Below, piece by piece: positions 35,174-45,684 of a stretch of DNA of 45,684 bases; the stretch's first letter is position 1; each line of letters starts with the position of its first letter. This DNA comes from Oehlia diaphana (Eukaryota > Glomeromycota > Glomeromycetes > Glomerales > Glomeraceae), in NCBI GenBank assembly GCA_003833135.1, contig QZLH01000086.1, positions 139,318 to 185,001 of the forward strand. The letters are read 5' to 3'. Under the pieces are notes generated by a model, which worked only from the letters and a program-made list of their open reading frames with translations, made no database searches and was not told where the DNA came from. Position numbers and translations under genes: made by a program.

Positions 35174-37561
35174 TATTTTTTTTAATATAAAAGATGAATT
35201 TAAAATTAAATAAAATATCAAATATTAATAAAGTTAAACAAAATTTAATTAAAAAAAAAAAAGGAGAAGTGAGCGAAGGAGAAATTCTCTTGTGATATCT
35301 TACAAATCAAATAACTCCAAAAACTCCGATAATATAAGTTTTCCAATATTTTGAATAGGTAATTATATCCTATTTTTGGTATTTTAATGAGGGATTATAG
35401 AGATAGATTTATTTTTTTCTTATTTAAAGTTAACAAATTAGGTAAAAAAACCAAAAAAAAAAAAATTTGTATCTGTATAGATTTTTGTATCACATCAAAC
35501 TTGATAAGCAAGATGATTTTAAACTTTTAAATCAATTTCGTGTAACGTTGTAAAATTGCGTTTATTCAAAAATCATCAACCAATTAACGGATGGATACTT
35601 AACATGTATAAATAACGATAAAAAATGAAAAGACACATCTTTACAATCAAATCGGCAATGAACGATAGTGAGATCTACGTGAGTGAATGACCGTGACCGG
35701 AAGTAACAGACCTTTTTTTGGTAATTATCTGACATATTTGTAATATCTTTCCTTATGTACCAAAAAATGAAACAAGAATATGACAGTAACAAGTTGGAGT
35801 GTTGAAACATTTAACAGTTAATTAAAAAAGGTATTTAAATAAAGACATTATATTTTAAGATGGATATAATACTATACTTTAATCTCAAGTTCTTGTTTGT
35901 TTGTTACTTTGTTCCCTGCAGAATTTCTTCTAGGTAAAATTTAAGGTGGCATAACATAGTAAATGGTGGTAATGGGTTGAACGAGACAAATAAGGAAATG
36001 GATGAAGAAATCCACGTTGTTTTTAATTGGTTCAAATTTAGTTAGCATATAATTTTTTCTTTAATTAATGTTTTTAAAATCTAAACCCTAAAAAGAAAAA
36101 AGAAATATTATTAGTTTTAAATTTTGGTATGCGATAATCATATGGACATGAATTACTATAATGAAAAAATATATGATTGGATCGGGTTTCCGAACAACCG
36201 CATTATGCAAGATGTTTCAGAGTTGTAAGTAAACAATCGTAAAAGATGGTAATCGCCGTTATACTGAAACACTTGATTAAAAAAGTATGTTATACGAGAA
36301 AATATGTACGATTAATTTTTTCTTTTATTGAACTTTAACCGAAAACAAAAAACCGATAATTAATTGTTACGTCGGCTACGTAACGGCCTTGATTTTATTT
36401 TTAATAAAATTAATAAATATTTATTGTTTATACGTCACATCAACACGAAGAGGCTTATGATTGACTCGATGGCTTTTATAGAGCCAAGCCGTTTGTTTAA
36501 AGAACACTACGCCATATTTGTCTTTCTATTTTTAAAAGTTAGTAGGATAATCCGCACAATGCTCCTTTTCTTACATGATTCAAATATAAAATATGATCGT
36601 CGTTTACACAAAATCAAGTACCATTTCCATGCTTATCCGAATTTTTTTGTTTACTATTACAGTAAAATGTTATATATATATATAATCTCTGGTTCCTCAG
36701 CCCTATTATATAACCCCTTATTTTTCAGTAAGGTAACAACGATTTATTTTTTTAATTGTTATAAATTGTACAAAATACAATTGTGTAAAGAAAAAAAAAT
36801 ATTATATTTTATTTCTTCAACCCCTATTTCTTTTTTTAATTATTAACCCGAGTTTTTTTGAGCATAAAAAAGGTAAAAAAGAACAAAAAAAAAAAATTTT
36901 TTTTCAATTTATAAAAAAAGAATTTTTTTTCAATTTATAAAAAAAGAATTTTTTTTCCGATTGTTTATAAAGCTTTTCCCGCCTTTTTTTCCTTTCCCTT
37001 TTCTTTCCTTTGTATTTTTATATCGTTTATAGAAGAAATTGAAGGCTCCGGTAGCCTTTAAATTTACTTAATAAATATTTTTTTATTTTTTAGTTATTTT
37101 TTTTTTCTTTTGGATTATTCTTTTATGTTTTCCGATTAAGAAAGGGAAATTTATTAGGTTCATCCTTTGATAGAAAATCGAAAGATAACACAAGAGCACA
37201 AACAAAAGGAAAAATTTTTAAGGGGGAAATTATCAATTAGATTAAAATTTTTAATTGATTTATTTTTGTTCTACGACCTTTCGTAACAAAGAACAACAAA
37301 CTTTATTTCCTTTTTTTTTTGTGTAAAAACCGGAAGAAAAATTATATTTTTTTCTTTCTTCAACTTTTACTCTCATTCTCCCGCTCACGTATTAATCGCC
37401 AAATATATTCTTCCTTTATTTTTTAACGACTAAATGTAAATAAAATTGGTTTCATTTTTTTTTTTTGGTAATTATATTCGTAAAAAAGGATATTTATAAC
37501 TTTTATTAATGAAATATTCAAAATAATACCAGTTTTAGAAATATTTAAATAATAATAAAAT
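35174..37561. other. Intergenic upstream of NIPA gene
   Basis: The region begins with the A+T-rich leader of the S9 peptidase. A 160-codon plus-strand open frame (36364-36846) has no recognisable domain and an Ile/Phe/Tyr/Lys composition expected of random A+T-rich DNA; I do not call it a gene. A 26-bp tandem repeat lies at 36897-36957. The last 500 bp are pyrimidine-rich (CTTTCC blocks at 36974-37012 and 37353-37381), likely promoter and 5' UTR of the NIPA gene. Confidence 0.5.
36897..36957. repeat. 26-bp tandem repeat, about 2.3 copies
   Basis: The unit TTTTTTTTCAATTTATAAAA plus AAAGAA repeats with exact 26-bp spacing: CAATTTATAA begins at 36905 and again at 36931, and the poly-T start of a third unit follows. 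Confidence 0.75.
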
Positions 37562-39863
37562 ATGGCTTCAAATGAAACAGCCAGTGCTAATGGAATATCA
37601 TTGAATCAAAATGATCCTGTATTTAAATCTGTTGGTTTAATTCTGGCGATAACCAGCGGTAAGTTCAATTATACCTTTTTTTATATTTATAATTACATGC
37701 TATTAAAGCATTATAAACTAATTCAGAATTCTTTAAAAAAAAAGCGCAAATATATCAAATATATCATCTAATTATATTTATGAAATTATAAATTTTTTTT
37801 TTTTATTTTTTTTTATAAAAAAAAAATAGGTGCATTCATTGGATCATCTTTTGTATTTAAGAAAAAAGGTCTTCTTCAGTCTCAAAAACAAGGTTAGTAA
37901 TTAGTGATTTTAGTAATTTTTATCTTGTATGTTATCTTTTTTTTTATATTAAATTTCCTTTTTTGGAATTAGCCGGATCTGAGGCGGGTCAAGGTCATAG
38001 TTATCTTTCAAATGGATTATGGTGGTCAGGAATGATACTGAGTAAGGTTTTTTTAACTTTATAAATAATTCATCTTACTTTGCAAGTAGAAATTTATTTA
38101 AAGATTTCAATTTTTTTTTTTTTTTTACAGTGATTATCGGCGAAATATGCAACTTTGTAGCATACGCTTTTACACAAGCTATTCTAGTTACTCCTTTAGG
38201 TGCGCTCAGTGTGGTCATTAGGTAATTATTGAGATCTTACTGTTTTTTTTATTTGGAAAATTTAATTAAATTTTTATTATTTTTTACATTATATAGTGCC
38301 ATCTTATCATCCATATTTTTAAAAGAGAGATTAAATAATCTGGGTAAAATAGGCTGCGCACAATGTATTATCGGAGCGACTATAATTGTTTTACACGCTC
38401 CTAATCAACATATTGCGTCAGATATTGAAGAATTTAAAAAAATGTTCTTCGCTCCTGGTATTTATAAAAAAAATATTTTTTACTTAACTTTTGTAATCAA
38501 ATTTTTTTTTTTTTGTTTACTAAATCATATTTATTTTTCTTAAAAAAAAATAGTTTTCTTGACGTACGCAATTGTTTCAATATTGGGATCATTATTAATA
38601 ATTTGGAAAGTAGCACCAATATATGGAACAAAATATATGCAAGTATATATTGGAATATGTTCATTAATTGGGTCATTATCGGTTGTAACAACTCAAGGTC
38701 TTGGTACCGCTATTGTAAAAACAGTTCAGGGTGATAATCAATTTACACATTGGTTTCTTTACGTACTCATAGCGTTTGTAGTAATAACATTATTGACAGA
38801 AGTTAATTATTTAAATAAGGCTTTAAATTTATTTAATACGGCAATGGTAACACCCGTATATTATGTTACATTTACAAGTTTAACAATAATAAGTTCAGCA
38901 ATATTATCACAAGGTTTTGAAGCTCCACCAAAAAGTGTTGTTACGGTTGTGATGGGATTTCTCGTAATTTGTAGTGGTATAATTTTATTACAATATTCAA
39001 AAGTATCAGGAATAGATACTTCTGGAACATTGGTTACTTCACCAACTGAAACGATTGGTAGGGATCATAGATTAAGCGGAAGTGAATATGAACCTGATAT
39101 ATCAGCAATTAGAGCTAGTTTTGGTAGTATTCGTAGATATTCTATGAATACGGGTAAAGCTTATCCGACATTACCACACACAATGCCCCCTTCTAATAAA
39201 GAATCTGGTAATTATTTACATAGGAGGAGTCAAAGTCTTAATTATGGTATGTTTAGGAAAGATAGTATACGTAGTGATGGTGGATTACCTACAATTAATG
39301 AATCTGATAGAAGTATTGATCGTAAAGCTACAACAAAATCTTTAACAAATCCTCATATTGAACCGATTGAACCTATTGATATAAAAGTTCAACAGAGACC
39401 TTCAATTAAATTTTCTTCTCCACAAACATCTTCCTCATCATCATCTACAATAACTTCAATAGACGACAATCTAAAGACACAAAGGAAGACTCCGATCATC
39501 CATACTACTTCTTCATCAATTTCTTCGACAACTATTACTGCTTCCCCTAAGGAATCTCAACTAGAGGAATATTTTAATTATAAACCATTAAACATAAATC
39601 CACCGTCACCACTTCAACATCCAATTGCTTATATAAAACAACATTTATCCCCAACTGCTTCAATTTTTTCGGAAAATGGTACTGTCAATAGTGAAATTTA
39701 TAGTGGTAATCCTAATTTAAAAAGAGATAGTAGTAGCAGCTCAAACAGAAGATCTCAAAATTCCATGGGCATTGTTGATAAATTGAAATTGGGTAGAAGT
39801 GCTAGTAGTGGAAGTGATGTTGATCATGATGATGATGAAGTTTTGGTGAAAACTATAGAATAA
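37562..39863 (+). CDS. NIPA-type magnesium transporter (DUF803 family)
   Basis: Six exons, 596 residues: 37562-37658, 37830-37892, 37973-38041, 38131-38221, 38297-38457, 38554-39863. The first 350 residues give about nine membrane spans with family motifs: GAFIGSSFVFKKKGL, WWSGMILMIIGEICNFVAYA, TPLGALSVVISAILSSIFLK, LGKIGCAQCIIGATIIVLHA, and later TEVNYLNKALNLFNTAMVTP and VVMGFLVICSGIILLQ. The family carries Mg2+ across plasma or endosomal membranes. The C-terminal 240 residues are hydrophilic, Ser/Thr/Pro/Asn-rich and probably disordered, with RRSQSL and RRYSMN that look like basophilic kinase sites. Such long tails are usual in fungal members. The start ATG is the first in frame and gives a short polar N-terminus. 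Confidence 0.94.
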
Positions 39864-41054
39864 AAGTATAAGACTAATTTAATGTACGACTAATGTACAT
39901 TATTACATGGATAGTAATAATAAAAATTTTAGTCACTATTTAATGTAATATAATAAATATGGGGTGGTTTCTTTTGTATTACCTTTTTTTAAAAAAGTTT
40001 ATTTATTATTATTTATGGAAATTTTTTTTTTCCGAAAAAAAAAAAAAACTTTTTTTAAACCTTTGTAAATATAACAAAAAATGAGAAAAGTGATGGAAAA
40101 AAGAGAATTTTTCATATATTAATATGAATCTGAAGAAAAAATATATATATGATATTAATTTAATATTAATTAATAATAAATAAATATAAATTCTTTTTTT
40201 TTTGTGTATTTTTTTTTGTATTTTTTTTAAAAAAATAAAAACTATAATATATTAGTAAATAAAATAAAAATTCCTATTTTACAAATTATTATTGAGTCTT
40301 GTTCGTTATTGAGCGAGGGGGCTTTCATCTCATCACAATGATCTAATACAATTGATCTAATAACTTTAATAATTTCAAAAAATTTATTATTATACCTTAA
40401 TCGGTTCGCCTATCATGTTCAACGACGTACGTGTCTAACAAGGAAATTTCTTTGTGTTTTAAATATAGTTTTAGTTTTCGTTATTGAAGTTCTAAATAAT
40501 GCATGATGATGTGTGATGTCGATCTTTTTTAAGATTATTTTGGAATTTTGATCAATTCTTTAATATTTGTGGCTGTGACTCATCGAAGCAGCTTTATTTA
40601 TGAACCCGGGTTAGCTTCCCCCGAAATTTCAACCTCGGCTCAAAAGTTCTATCCACTTAATTCCATGATATTGTTAATACTTAAACAACAGTTCTTAGCC
40701 TATGCTGTAATACTACAGAATTTAAAGAAGCACGACATAAAAATCGTAATTAAACATATATTCGAAATAAAGTGAATGAAATAATGTCAAATATTATAAA
40801 AATAATTCATATTAGTAACATCACAGAACTAAAAAAAGGCACATAATTCAAAAAACATACTCTCAGATGAAACAAAATGAAACCATATCCATTTATTCCT
40901 AAATTGGAATTGTACCATGCATGTTTTTTTTGTGGCACACATAATTTTTTGCCTCATTACATATAACATACTGTATATATATAGAGATGGTAGGAAAGGA
41001 TACCGCCCAAATATCATATCATACATTTTATTCTCTCAAACTAATTGATTATAT
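39864..41054. other. Intergenic, AT-rich
   Basis: After the NIPA stop there is a 3' UTR-like A+T-rich tail with poly-A/T blocks (40021-40060 and 40193-40237). Open frames at 40548-40775 and 40829-41026 have no recognisable features. No repeat family or RNA gene seen. Confidence 0.5.
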
Positions 41055-41912
41055 ATGGCCGAAAAATTTGATAAGAAGGCAGCTATCAAAACTGCCGGAA
41101 AATTGGATAAGAAATCAGTTAACAAAACTTCCGAAAAATCGGATAATAAAGGATCTAATAACAAAATTACGAAGGGAGTTATCACTACCGATAAGTTAGA
41201 TAAAGCTGAAATTAAAAGGGTAATTATTTATTAAAATAACTTTATTTTTAAAAAATGTTATTCAAGGATATTGACTATTTAATTTTCATAGATTTTTGAT
41301 GTCTTTGATTATAATGGTAATGGTATCTTGTCCCTTGCTGAAATCGATAAAGCTGTTATCGAAATTTATCCACATCTTGCAGAAGATAAACCTGCCATAA
41401 TGCGAGCCTATAAAGCTGCCGATACTTCACAGGTAGATCTCTTATAGTTCCTTATATTATTTATATTGAAATCTAACATCCCTCCTAATACGCAAAAAAT
41501 TTGATAGGATGGTTTTGTTGACTTCAAAGAATTCGGACGCCTCATCGATCTTCTTCATTATTACAACAATCTATTTCAAATATTTAAGAAACTTGATATA
41601 GACAATGATAGACGTATTAATTTTAATGAATTTAAGAAGGGATATGAACTTATGGGAATAAATGTAAATTCATCTAAAGAACTTCAATCAAAATTTGATG
41701 AGATTGATACAAACCGTGGAGGTTATATTCTTTTTGATGAGGTAAAATGAAATTTCTATTATTCTTAAGTTAATAAGGTTTTCAAGATATAATTGAAACT
41801 AATTCTTAATGTAATAAAATTATAGTTTTGTACTCATGCTGCAAAGGTAAAATTGATATCCGAAATACCTCAAGATGCAAAGGAAGCTCAAGAAACTCAA
41901 GAAAATAATTAG
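41055..41912 (+). CDS. Four-EF-hand calcium-binding protein
   Basis: Four exons, 208 residues, all junctions in phase 0: 41055-41219, 41292-41432, 41508-41741, 41826-41912. EF-hand 1 loop is DYNGNGILSLAE (61-72), EF-hand 2 DTSQDGFVDFKE (99-110, split by an intron after Gln102), EF-hand 3 DIDNDRRINFNE (132-143) and EF-hand 4 DTNRGGYILFDE (169-180). Loops 1 and 2 look fully competent; loop 3 has Arg for Gly at position 6, and loop 4 lacks an acidic residue at positions 3 and 5. The first 45 residues are a Lys-rich extension made of repeats such as KFDKKA, KLDKKS and KSDNKG. The order and the NLFQIFKKLD helix recall calflagin-like flagellar calcium-binding proteins, but this is weak. Target unknown. 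Confidence 0.88.
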
Positions 41913-41992
41913 ATAATAAGAATTTAATTATATTGTAACATATTTGAATAAATTATCGTTATACCCTTTTTTTACCTTTATAATTCAAATAG

Positions 41993-42142
41993 TCACGTGA
42001 TTTACGGGACAGATTTACTGGAGCTTTTTACACTTTTACTAATTTAGTATCTGTTATATAATTTTAATAAAAAACTAAAAAACTTTATATTATTTACCCA
42101 TTTCATTATATTTCACAAATTCGTATTACAAATATCACGTGA
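41993..42142. promoter_or_regulatory. Two TCACGTGA palindromes upstream of the isochorismatase gene
   Basis: TCACGTGA occurs at 41993-42000 and 42135-42142, about 305 and 165 bp before the start codon at 42302. This E-box-type word (CACGTG core) is the site of bHLH factors such as Cbf1 in other fungi. The spacing suits a promoter, but function is inferred from the motif only. Confidence 0.4.
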
Positions 42143-42301
42143 TTTTTTTTGATTTGTTGTCTCTGACTTATCTTGCCGATGACTAATTTTTGTGTCGCGT
42201 CACTCGCGTTTCAGGAGTGCGATTGGAAGTTTGTTTTTAATGTTTAATTCATCTTTCTCTATACAGTATACAGTAGTTTAAGACTTTAAGCTACATTCAC
42301 C

Positions 42302-43389
42302 ATGGCGACATCCATTCCTTACGAACCCAAAACAGTTGCTCTGTTAGTCATTGATATGCAAGTGAGTAATAGTAAATATTCTAAATTCTTTATTTAAAAA
42401 ATTATTCAAATAACCCTTTAAATCTTTTTCTTGATAGGAATCACTTCGTAAAGAGGTTATCGATATTATTCCAAACGTGAAATCAATTGTCAAAACTTGT
42501 CACGAAAAAGACATTCCCGTTTTTTGGACCCAACACGGTCACAGAAATCTCAAGTTTGATGGAGGTGCTGTGGGACGATGGGTATGTGATTTATCGTTTT
42601 TTCGTTATAATTAATTACTTGGAATAACAATTCATGTTTTTAAGTGGGGAAATGGTAGTATCAAATGGGGCTCTGAGGAATGGAAAATTTGAGAGAATTA
42701 CAACCCATCATTTCGGTTAGTGCTTAATTTTTTTAAAAAAAATTACAATATCTATCTTCAAATAGGTAACCTCCTGGTACAATTTTAATAATTGATATTA
42801 ATTTTATTAGCGGTCTTCAACCTCAATTGATGTTCTTGATTTCGTTATCAAAAACAAGACACGCTATGATGCTTTTTATCGTACCGAACTTGGTTCCATA
42901 CTCACTTCTCTTGGTATTGAAACACTCATCATTTCTGGCGCAGAAACAAATTTGTGTTGTGAGGCAACTGCCAGAAGTGAGTATATTGCAAAGAAATTAT
43001 ATAAGGAGATTAACTCATTATGTGCAAATTAATATCGAGCTTAGGATGATTATGGTATTGTTACATATCATTCAAGAAATTCAGTTAGCTATGTATATAA
43101 TTATACAAAGAAAATTTATTTGATCATATCATTCATATCAATATTCTACAAATTTTTATAGGTGGCTTTGATCAGGATTATAACATTGTTTTCCTTAAAG
43201 ATGCAACTGTCACAGAGAATGAAGAGATGCACAAGGTAGAACTTAAAATTATCATTCTTTACTAAGTTCAATGGATTATTAATAAATTTCTTACTAAAAA
43301 AGGCAACCTTGCTGAACTTGGAATATGGAGTGGCTAAAATCGCTACTGTTACCGAGGTTATTGAATGGCTTGACAAACGTGTTAATTAA
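42302..43389 (+). pseudogene. Isochorismatase-family cysteine hydrolase with a one-base frame break
   Basis: Six exons: 42302-42361, 42438-42581, 42645-42715, 42811-42976, 43162-43235, 43303-43389. The catalytic set of the family is present: Asp in ALLVIDMQ, Lys in KNKTRYDAF and Cys in GAETNLCCEATAR, with PVFWTQHGH and VFLKDATVTENEEMH also conserved. Every junction closes in phase except through exon 3, which is 71 bp rather than a multiple of three. Its first part reads IKWGSEEW in frame, then meets TGA. The expected LRELQPIIS lies one frame over, so one base appears missing in the AAAATTT stretch near 42684-42690. The cause may be a real lesion or an assembly error in a homopolymer. Family members hydrolyse isochorismate, nicotinamide or related compounds; substrate unknown. 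Confidence 0.8.
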
Positions 43390-43635
43390 AAAATCCTGGA
43401 TTGAAATCAATTTATTTATCGAATTAAACTATAGAGCTTGATACGACATACTGTATAGTGAGTTGTATTTATATTAATTATATGATATATATATATTTTT
43501 GTATACTAGGAAAGAATTTATTTATGACTATGTTAAGTTTACCATAATAAACAAATAAACACAATCAGAAAAACTTACAGGTTACATGTTCATTCCTCCG
43601 AGACTGTGTAAATTTAACAATTTGTAACACATGAT
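43390..43635. other. Short intergenic, convergent 3' ends
   Basis: The 246 bp between two convergent stop codons contain a TATATA run (about 43482-43496) and nothing else recognisable. They presumably hold both 3' UTRs. Confidence 0.45.
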
Positions 43636-44696
43636 TTAATTTTCGGGTAGTATAAAATCGAATTGACGCGTACTGTAATCTTTAAAAGAAAATAGGAAAT
43701 TAAATTACACGTAAAACAATTGTTATTAATACATAATTCCAAAAACATACTATTGATAATTGGAATAGTTGGCAAAAGGCGACTAGTATAAATGGCCGAT
43801 TTGTGAACTGATTGTGAATTTTCTCGTACGGGATTAACTAAATTAAATTCGTCGGCGGTTTTAAATTGATTCGAAATGTTCTCATTGGAACCTTCGAACC
43901 AGCCTTGCAACGTATTTGCGATGTATTCTGCCGTAGGACGTTTTTTTGGATCAGAATTCCAACATTGTTGCATTAGTTCTATATAGCAGGGCGGTGTTCC
44001 CTCAATAGGCTTTGGGCGTAAACCATCACAAATACTCAATATCATGTGGACGTTCGGAAAATGGCAATTGAAAAGAGGTAAATTCCCACATGATCATTCC
44101 AAAACTGTATATGTCTGCGACTTTAGTGTATGGTCGTATACATAATATTTCGGGAGCAACGTATGGCATCACACCGTTCACTTGGCACTTGGTTAGAAGT
44201 TTGTAAAGTTCTGACATCCTGAGACTGCCCCAAGTCAGAAATGCATGTGATAGTATCAACAAGCACATTTCCACTATGGAGATCTTTGTGTACAAGGTCG
44301 GCGTTGTGAATATTTCGGAGATCTCGAGCAAGTTGCAAAAGCATATCCAACTTCTTTGACCAATTAAGATTACGAAAATAGTGGCGCAAATCACCTTTTC
44401 TATAATAATCTGTAACAATAAAATACTTATGGGTATGGGGATCTTGTGTAACTCCATAACATTCAAACCCGTTAGGATTGAATTTCAAATATTGGTGAAG
44501 TATTTTTAACTAAGGATTATTAAAAACTCATGAATGATATAATGATATATTCAATCTGTATCATAATAATCATATGTGTATGTCTATAGTTATAAAGATC
44601 GCTTACCTCATGCATAAAATCGCTAATACCCCCATAAAGACATTTTAAAGCAACAAGTTCAGTTCCCCAACGTGCCCACTTCTTTTCTTTAGGCAT
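43636..44696 (-). pseudogene. Decayed tyrosine-kinase-like protein kinase
   Basis: Minus-strand exons 44696-44607, 44509-43751 and 43679-43636. Recognisable kinase parts: VALKCL (the beta-3 Lys), catalytic loop HKDLHSGNVL (HRD to HKD), SDLG for DFG, VMPYVAPEIL, ADIYSFGMIMWEF and CWNSDPKKRPTA. The reading frame changes twice inside the domain: between SDLGQSQDV and VMPYVAPEIL (near 44180-44200), and between FSERPHD and ILSICDGLRPK (near 44040-44055). The Gly-rich loop that should precede VALKCL is missing, and an in-frame stop lies just upstream of the Met at 44696. The C-terminal tail ends in HKSAIYTSRLL, as in the large Rhizophagus kinase family. The last exon closes in phase. It is most likely a pseudogene. 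Confidence 0.8.
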
Positions 44697-44782
44697 CCAC
44701 TTTATGATGTATAATCAAATATTTTTTACAACTTTCTAGTAGATCAAAAACACCCATAAATAAACAACACTCTAAATCAACA

Positions 44783-45433
44783 ATGAATGGCGAAATTGCC
44801 ACCTTCAAATTATCTTCATTTGATGAATTTATTACAACATACAAAGCTAATAATGCTTTAGAACCTGAAGCATTAGAAGCTTTTAACCAATTTACAATAG
44901 CGCTAAATAGATTTTTTAGCCTTTTAGAAGAATATTCAAATAATGATGTGAATTATGAAACTATAACTATTAAATGGTATAGTTCAGCAGTAATATCTAG
45001 TAGTGATTCAATTCGGGCAAATTCTAATTGGTATAAGCAAGCAGTCTTTGATAATATTTCAATTAATATGCACAGTGAAGAAGTTGAAAATTACATCACT
45101 CATGATGGCATGTGTTTTGGAAAGGTACTTTTTAATGGTTAATAATTATTCAATTATGATTGCTTATATTCTAATTACTATTTTATATTTAAAAAGGTTT
45201 TAATGTTATGTTCAGTCAATATTTCGTCATCTAACTATGATACGTTTGATTTAGCACTTGTGCAATGGTATGACTATAAAGATGCTCGTGAACTAGAAAA
45301 ATATGGATGTCCGTGGTTAATTCAAACTTCCCAATACGAATTTATTCCTGTAGAATCAGGTGTAGAACCAGTGCATATTATACAACGATTTATAAAAAAT
45401 GATGAATTTTTTGTAAACGTTTTTATGTTTTAA
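44783..45433 (+). CDS. Unrecognised two-exon protein
   Basis: Exons 44783-45124 and 45197-45433 join in phase 0 to give 192 residues. There is no signal peptide or membrane span. The first half is polar and helical (LEPEALEAFNQFTIALNRFF), and the second half is beta-like, with FDLALVQWYDYKDA and a final EFIPVESGVEPVHIIQRF. The wording of the C-terminal half (ALVQWYD, then VHII-RF near the end) recalls repeated hypothetical proteins of Rhizophagus genomes, some of which lie next to mobile elements, but I cannot name a domain. It starts 86 bp from the apparent start of the divergent kinase pseudogene. Confidence 0.7.
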
Positions 45434-45684
45434 TATTATATGATCATATACTGAGACGAAAATTACTAGTAAATGTAGTGTTTTAATAATAGTTAAATAA
45501 ATGAAACTGAAGTTAGTAATCATAAAACTTGTTCATTAAGCGAAAATAATGCTAACTTTTCTACTAGTTCCCGACATTTTAAATAAAAAAATATTATACT
45601 AATAAAAGACGTACTATTCAAAATAAAATTTTTGCAGAAACTAATACTACTATTCGTAAAAAATGTGTATGTACGGGAAAGACG
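45434..45684. other. Window end, no feature seen
   Basis: The last 251 bp are A+T-rich and hold nothing recognisable apart from the probable 3' UTR of the preceding gene. Confidence 0.4.

Noticed and set aside
40548..40775. Open frame in the NIPA-EF-hand gap
   Set aside because: No motif and no splice partners; composition as expected by chance.
1..45684. CRISPR array, rRNA or bacterial operon signals
   Set aside because: None seen; introns in nearly every gene and the protein families show eukaryotic nuclear DNA.

Overview
The window looks like nuclear DNA of an arbuscular mycorrhizal fungus (Glomeromycotina, most like Rhizophagus irregularis or a close relative). It is roughly three-quarters A+T by eye. 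Genes are cut by many short introns of about 55-100 bp with GTAAGT-like donors and TAG/AAG acceptors. Intergenic DNA holds Tc1/mariner and LINE relics and fold-back elements. The gene content (tyrosine-kinase-like kinase with YVAPE, F-box protein, SAM methyltransferase with Asn/Lys runs) is typical of that lineage. The organism call is inference; no marker gene is present. I rebuilt splicing by hand and checked reading phase across each junction.

Left third (1-14.4 kb): the edge of a Tc1-like transposase, a decayed LINE RNase H region, a small membrane protein resembling promethin/LDO lipid-droplet factors (3777-4181, +), a SAM-dependent methyltransferase (8250-9422, -), and an 11-exon membrane-anchored protein disulfide isomerase (11755-14359, -). 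About 640 bp separates the PDI from a divergent MMAA/MeaB-type GTPase of the B12 (methylmalonyl-CoA mutase) system (15003-16827, +), which contains a 5-nt exon.

Middle (16.8-35.2 kb): a repeat-rich gap with a large imperfect inverted repeat (18289-18666), a full-length ABCB transporter (20315-24751, +), a fold-back element (25379-25597), a single-exon F-box protein (26185-27777, +), and a leukotriene-A4-hydrolase-type M1 aminopeptidase (28314-30914, +). The last converges tail-to-tail at 69 bp with an NSUN4-like RNA cytosine-5 methyltransferase carrying a long Asn/Asp tract (30984-32470, -). A family S9 prolyl-oligopeptidase-like peptidase follows (32755-35173, -).

Right third (35.2-45.7 kb): a NIPA-type magnesium transporter (37562-39863, +), a four-EF-hand protein (41055-41912, +), an isochorismatase-family hydrolase with a one-base frame break (42302-43389, +), a decayed protein kinase (43636-44696, -), and head to head with it an unrecognised two-exon gene (44783-45433, +).

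The genes are independent housekeeping or accessory genes; I see no operon-like or cluster logic. I found no clearly new multi-gene system. The more unusual signals are the 5-nt and 13-nt exons, the near-mirrored introns in the two ABC nucleotide-binding domains, the excess of the 8-bp palindrome TCACGTGA, related hairpin elements, and the broken kinase and isochorismatase genes.
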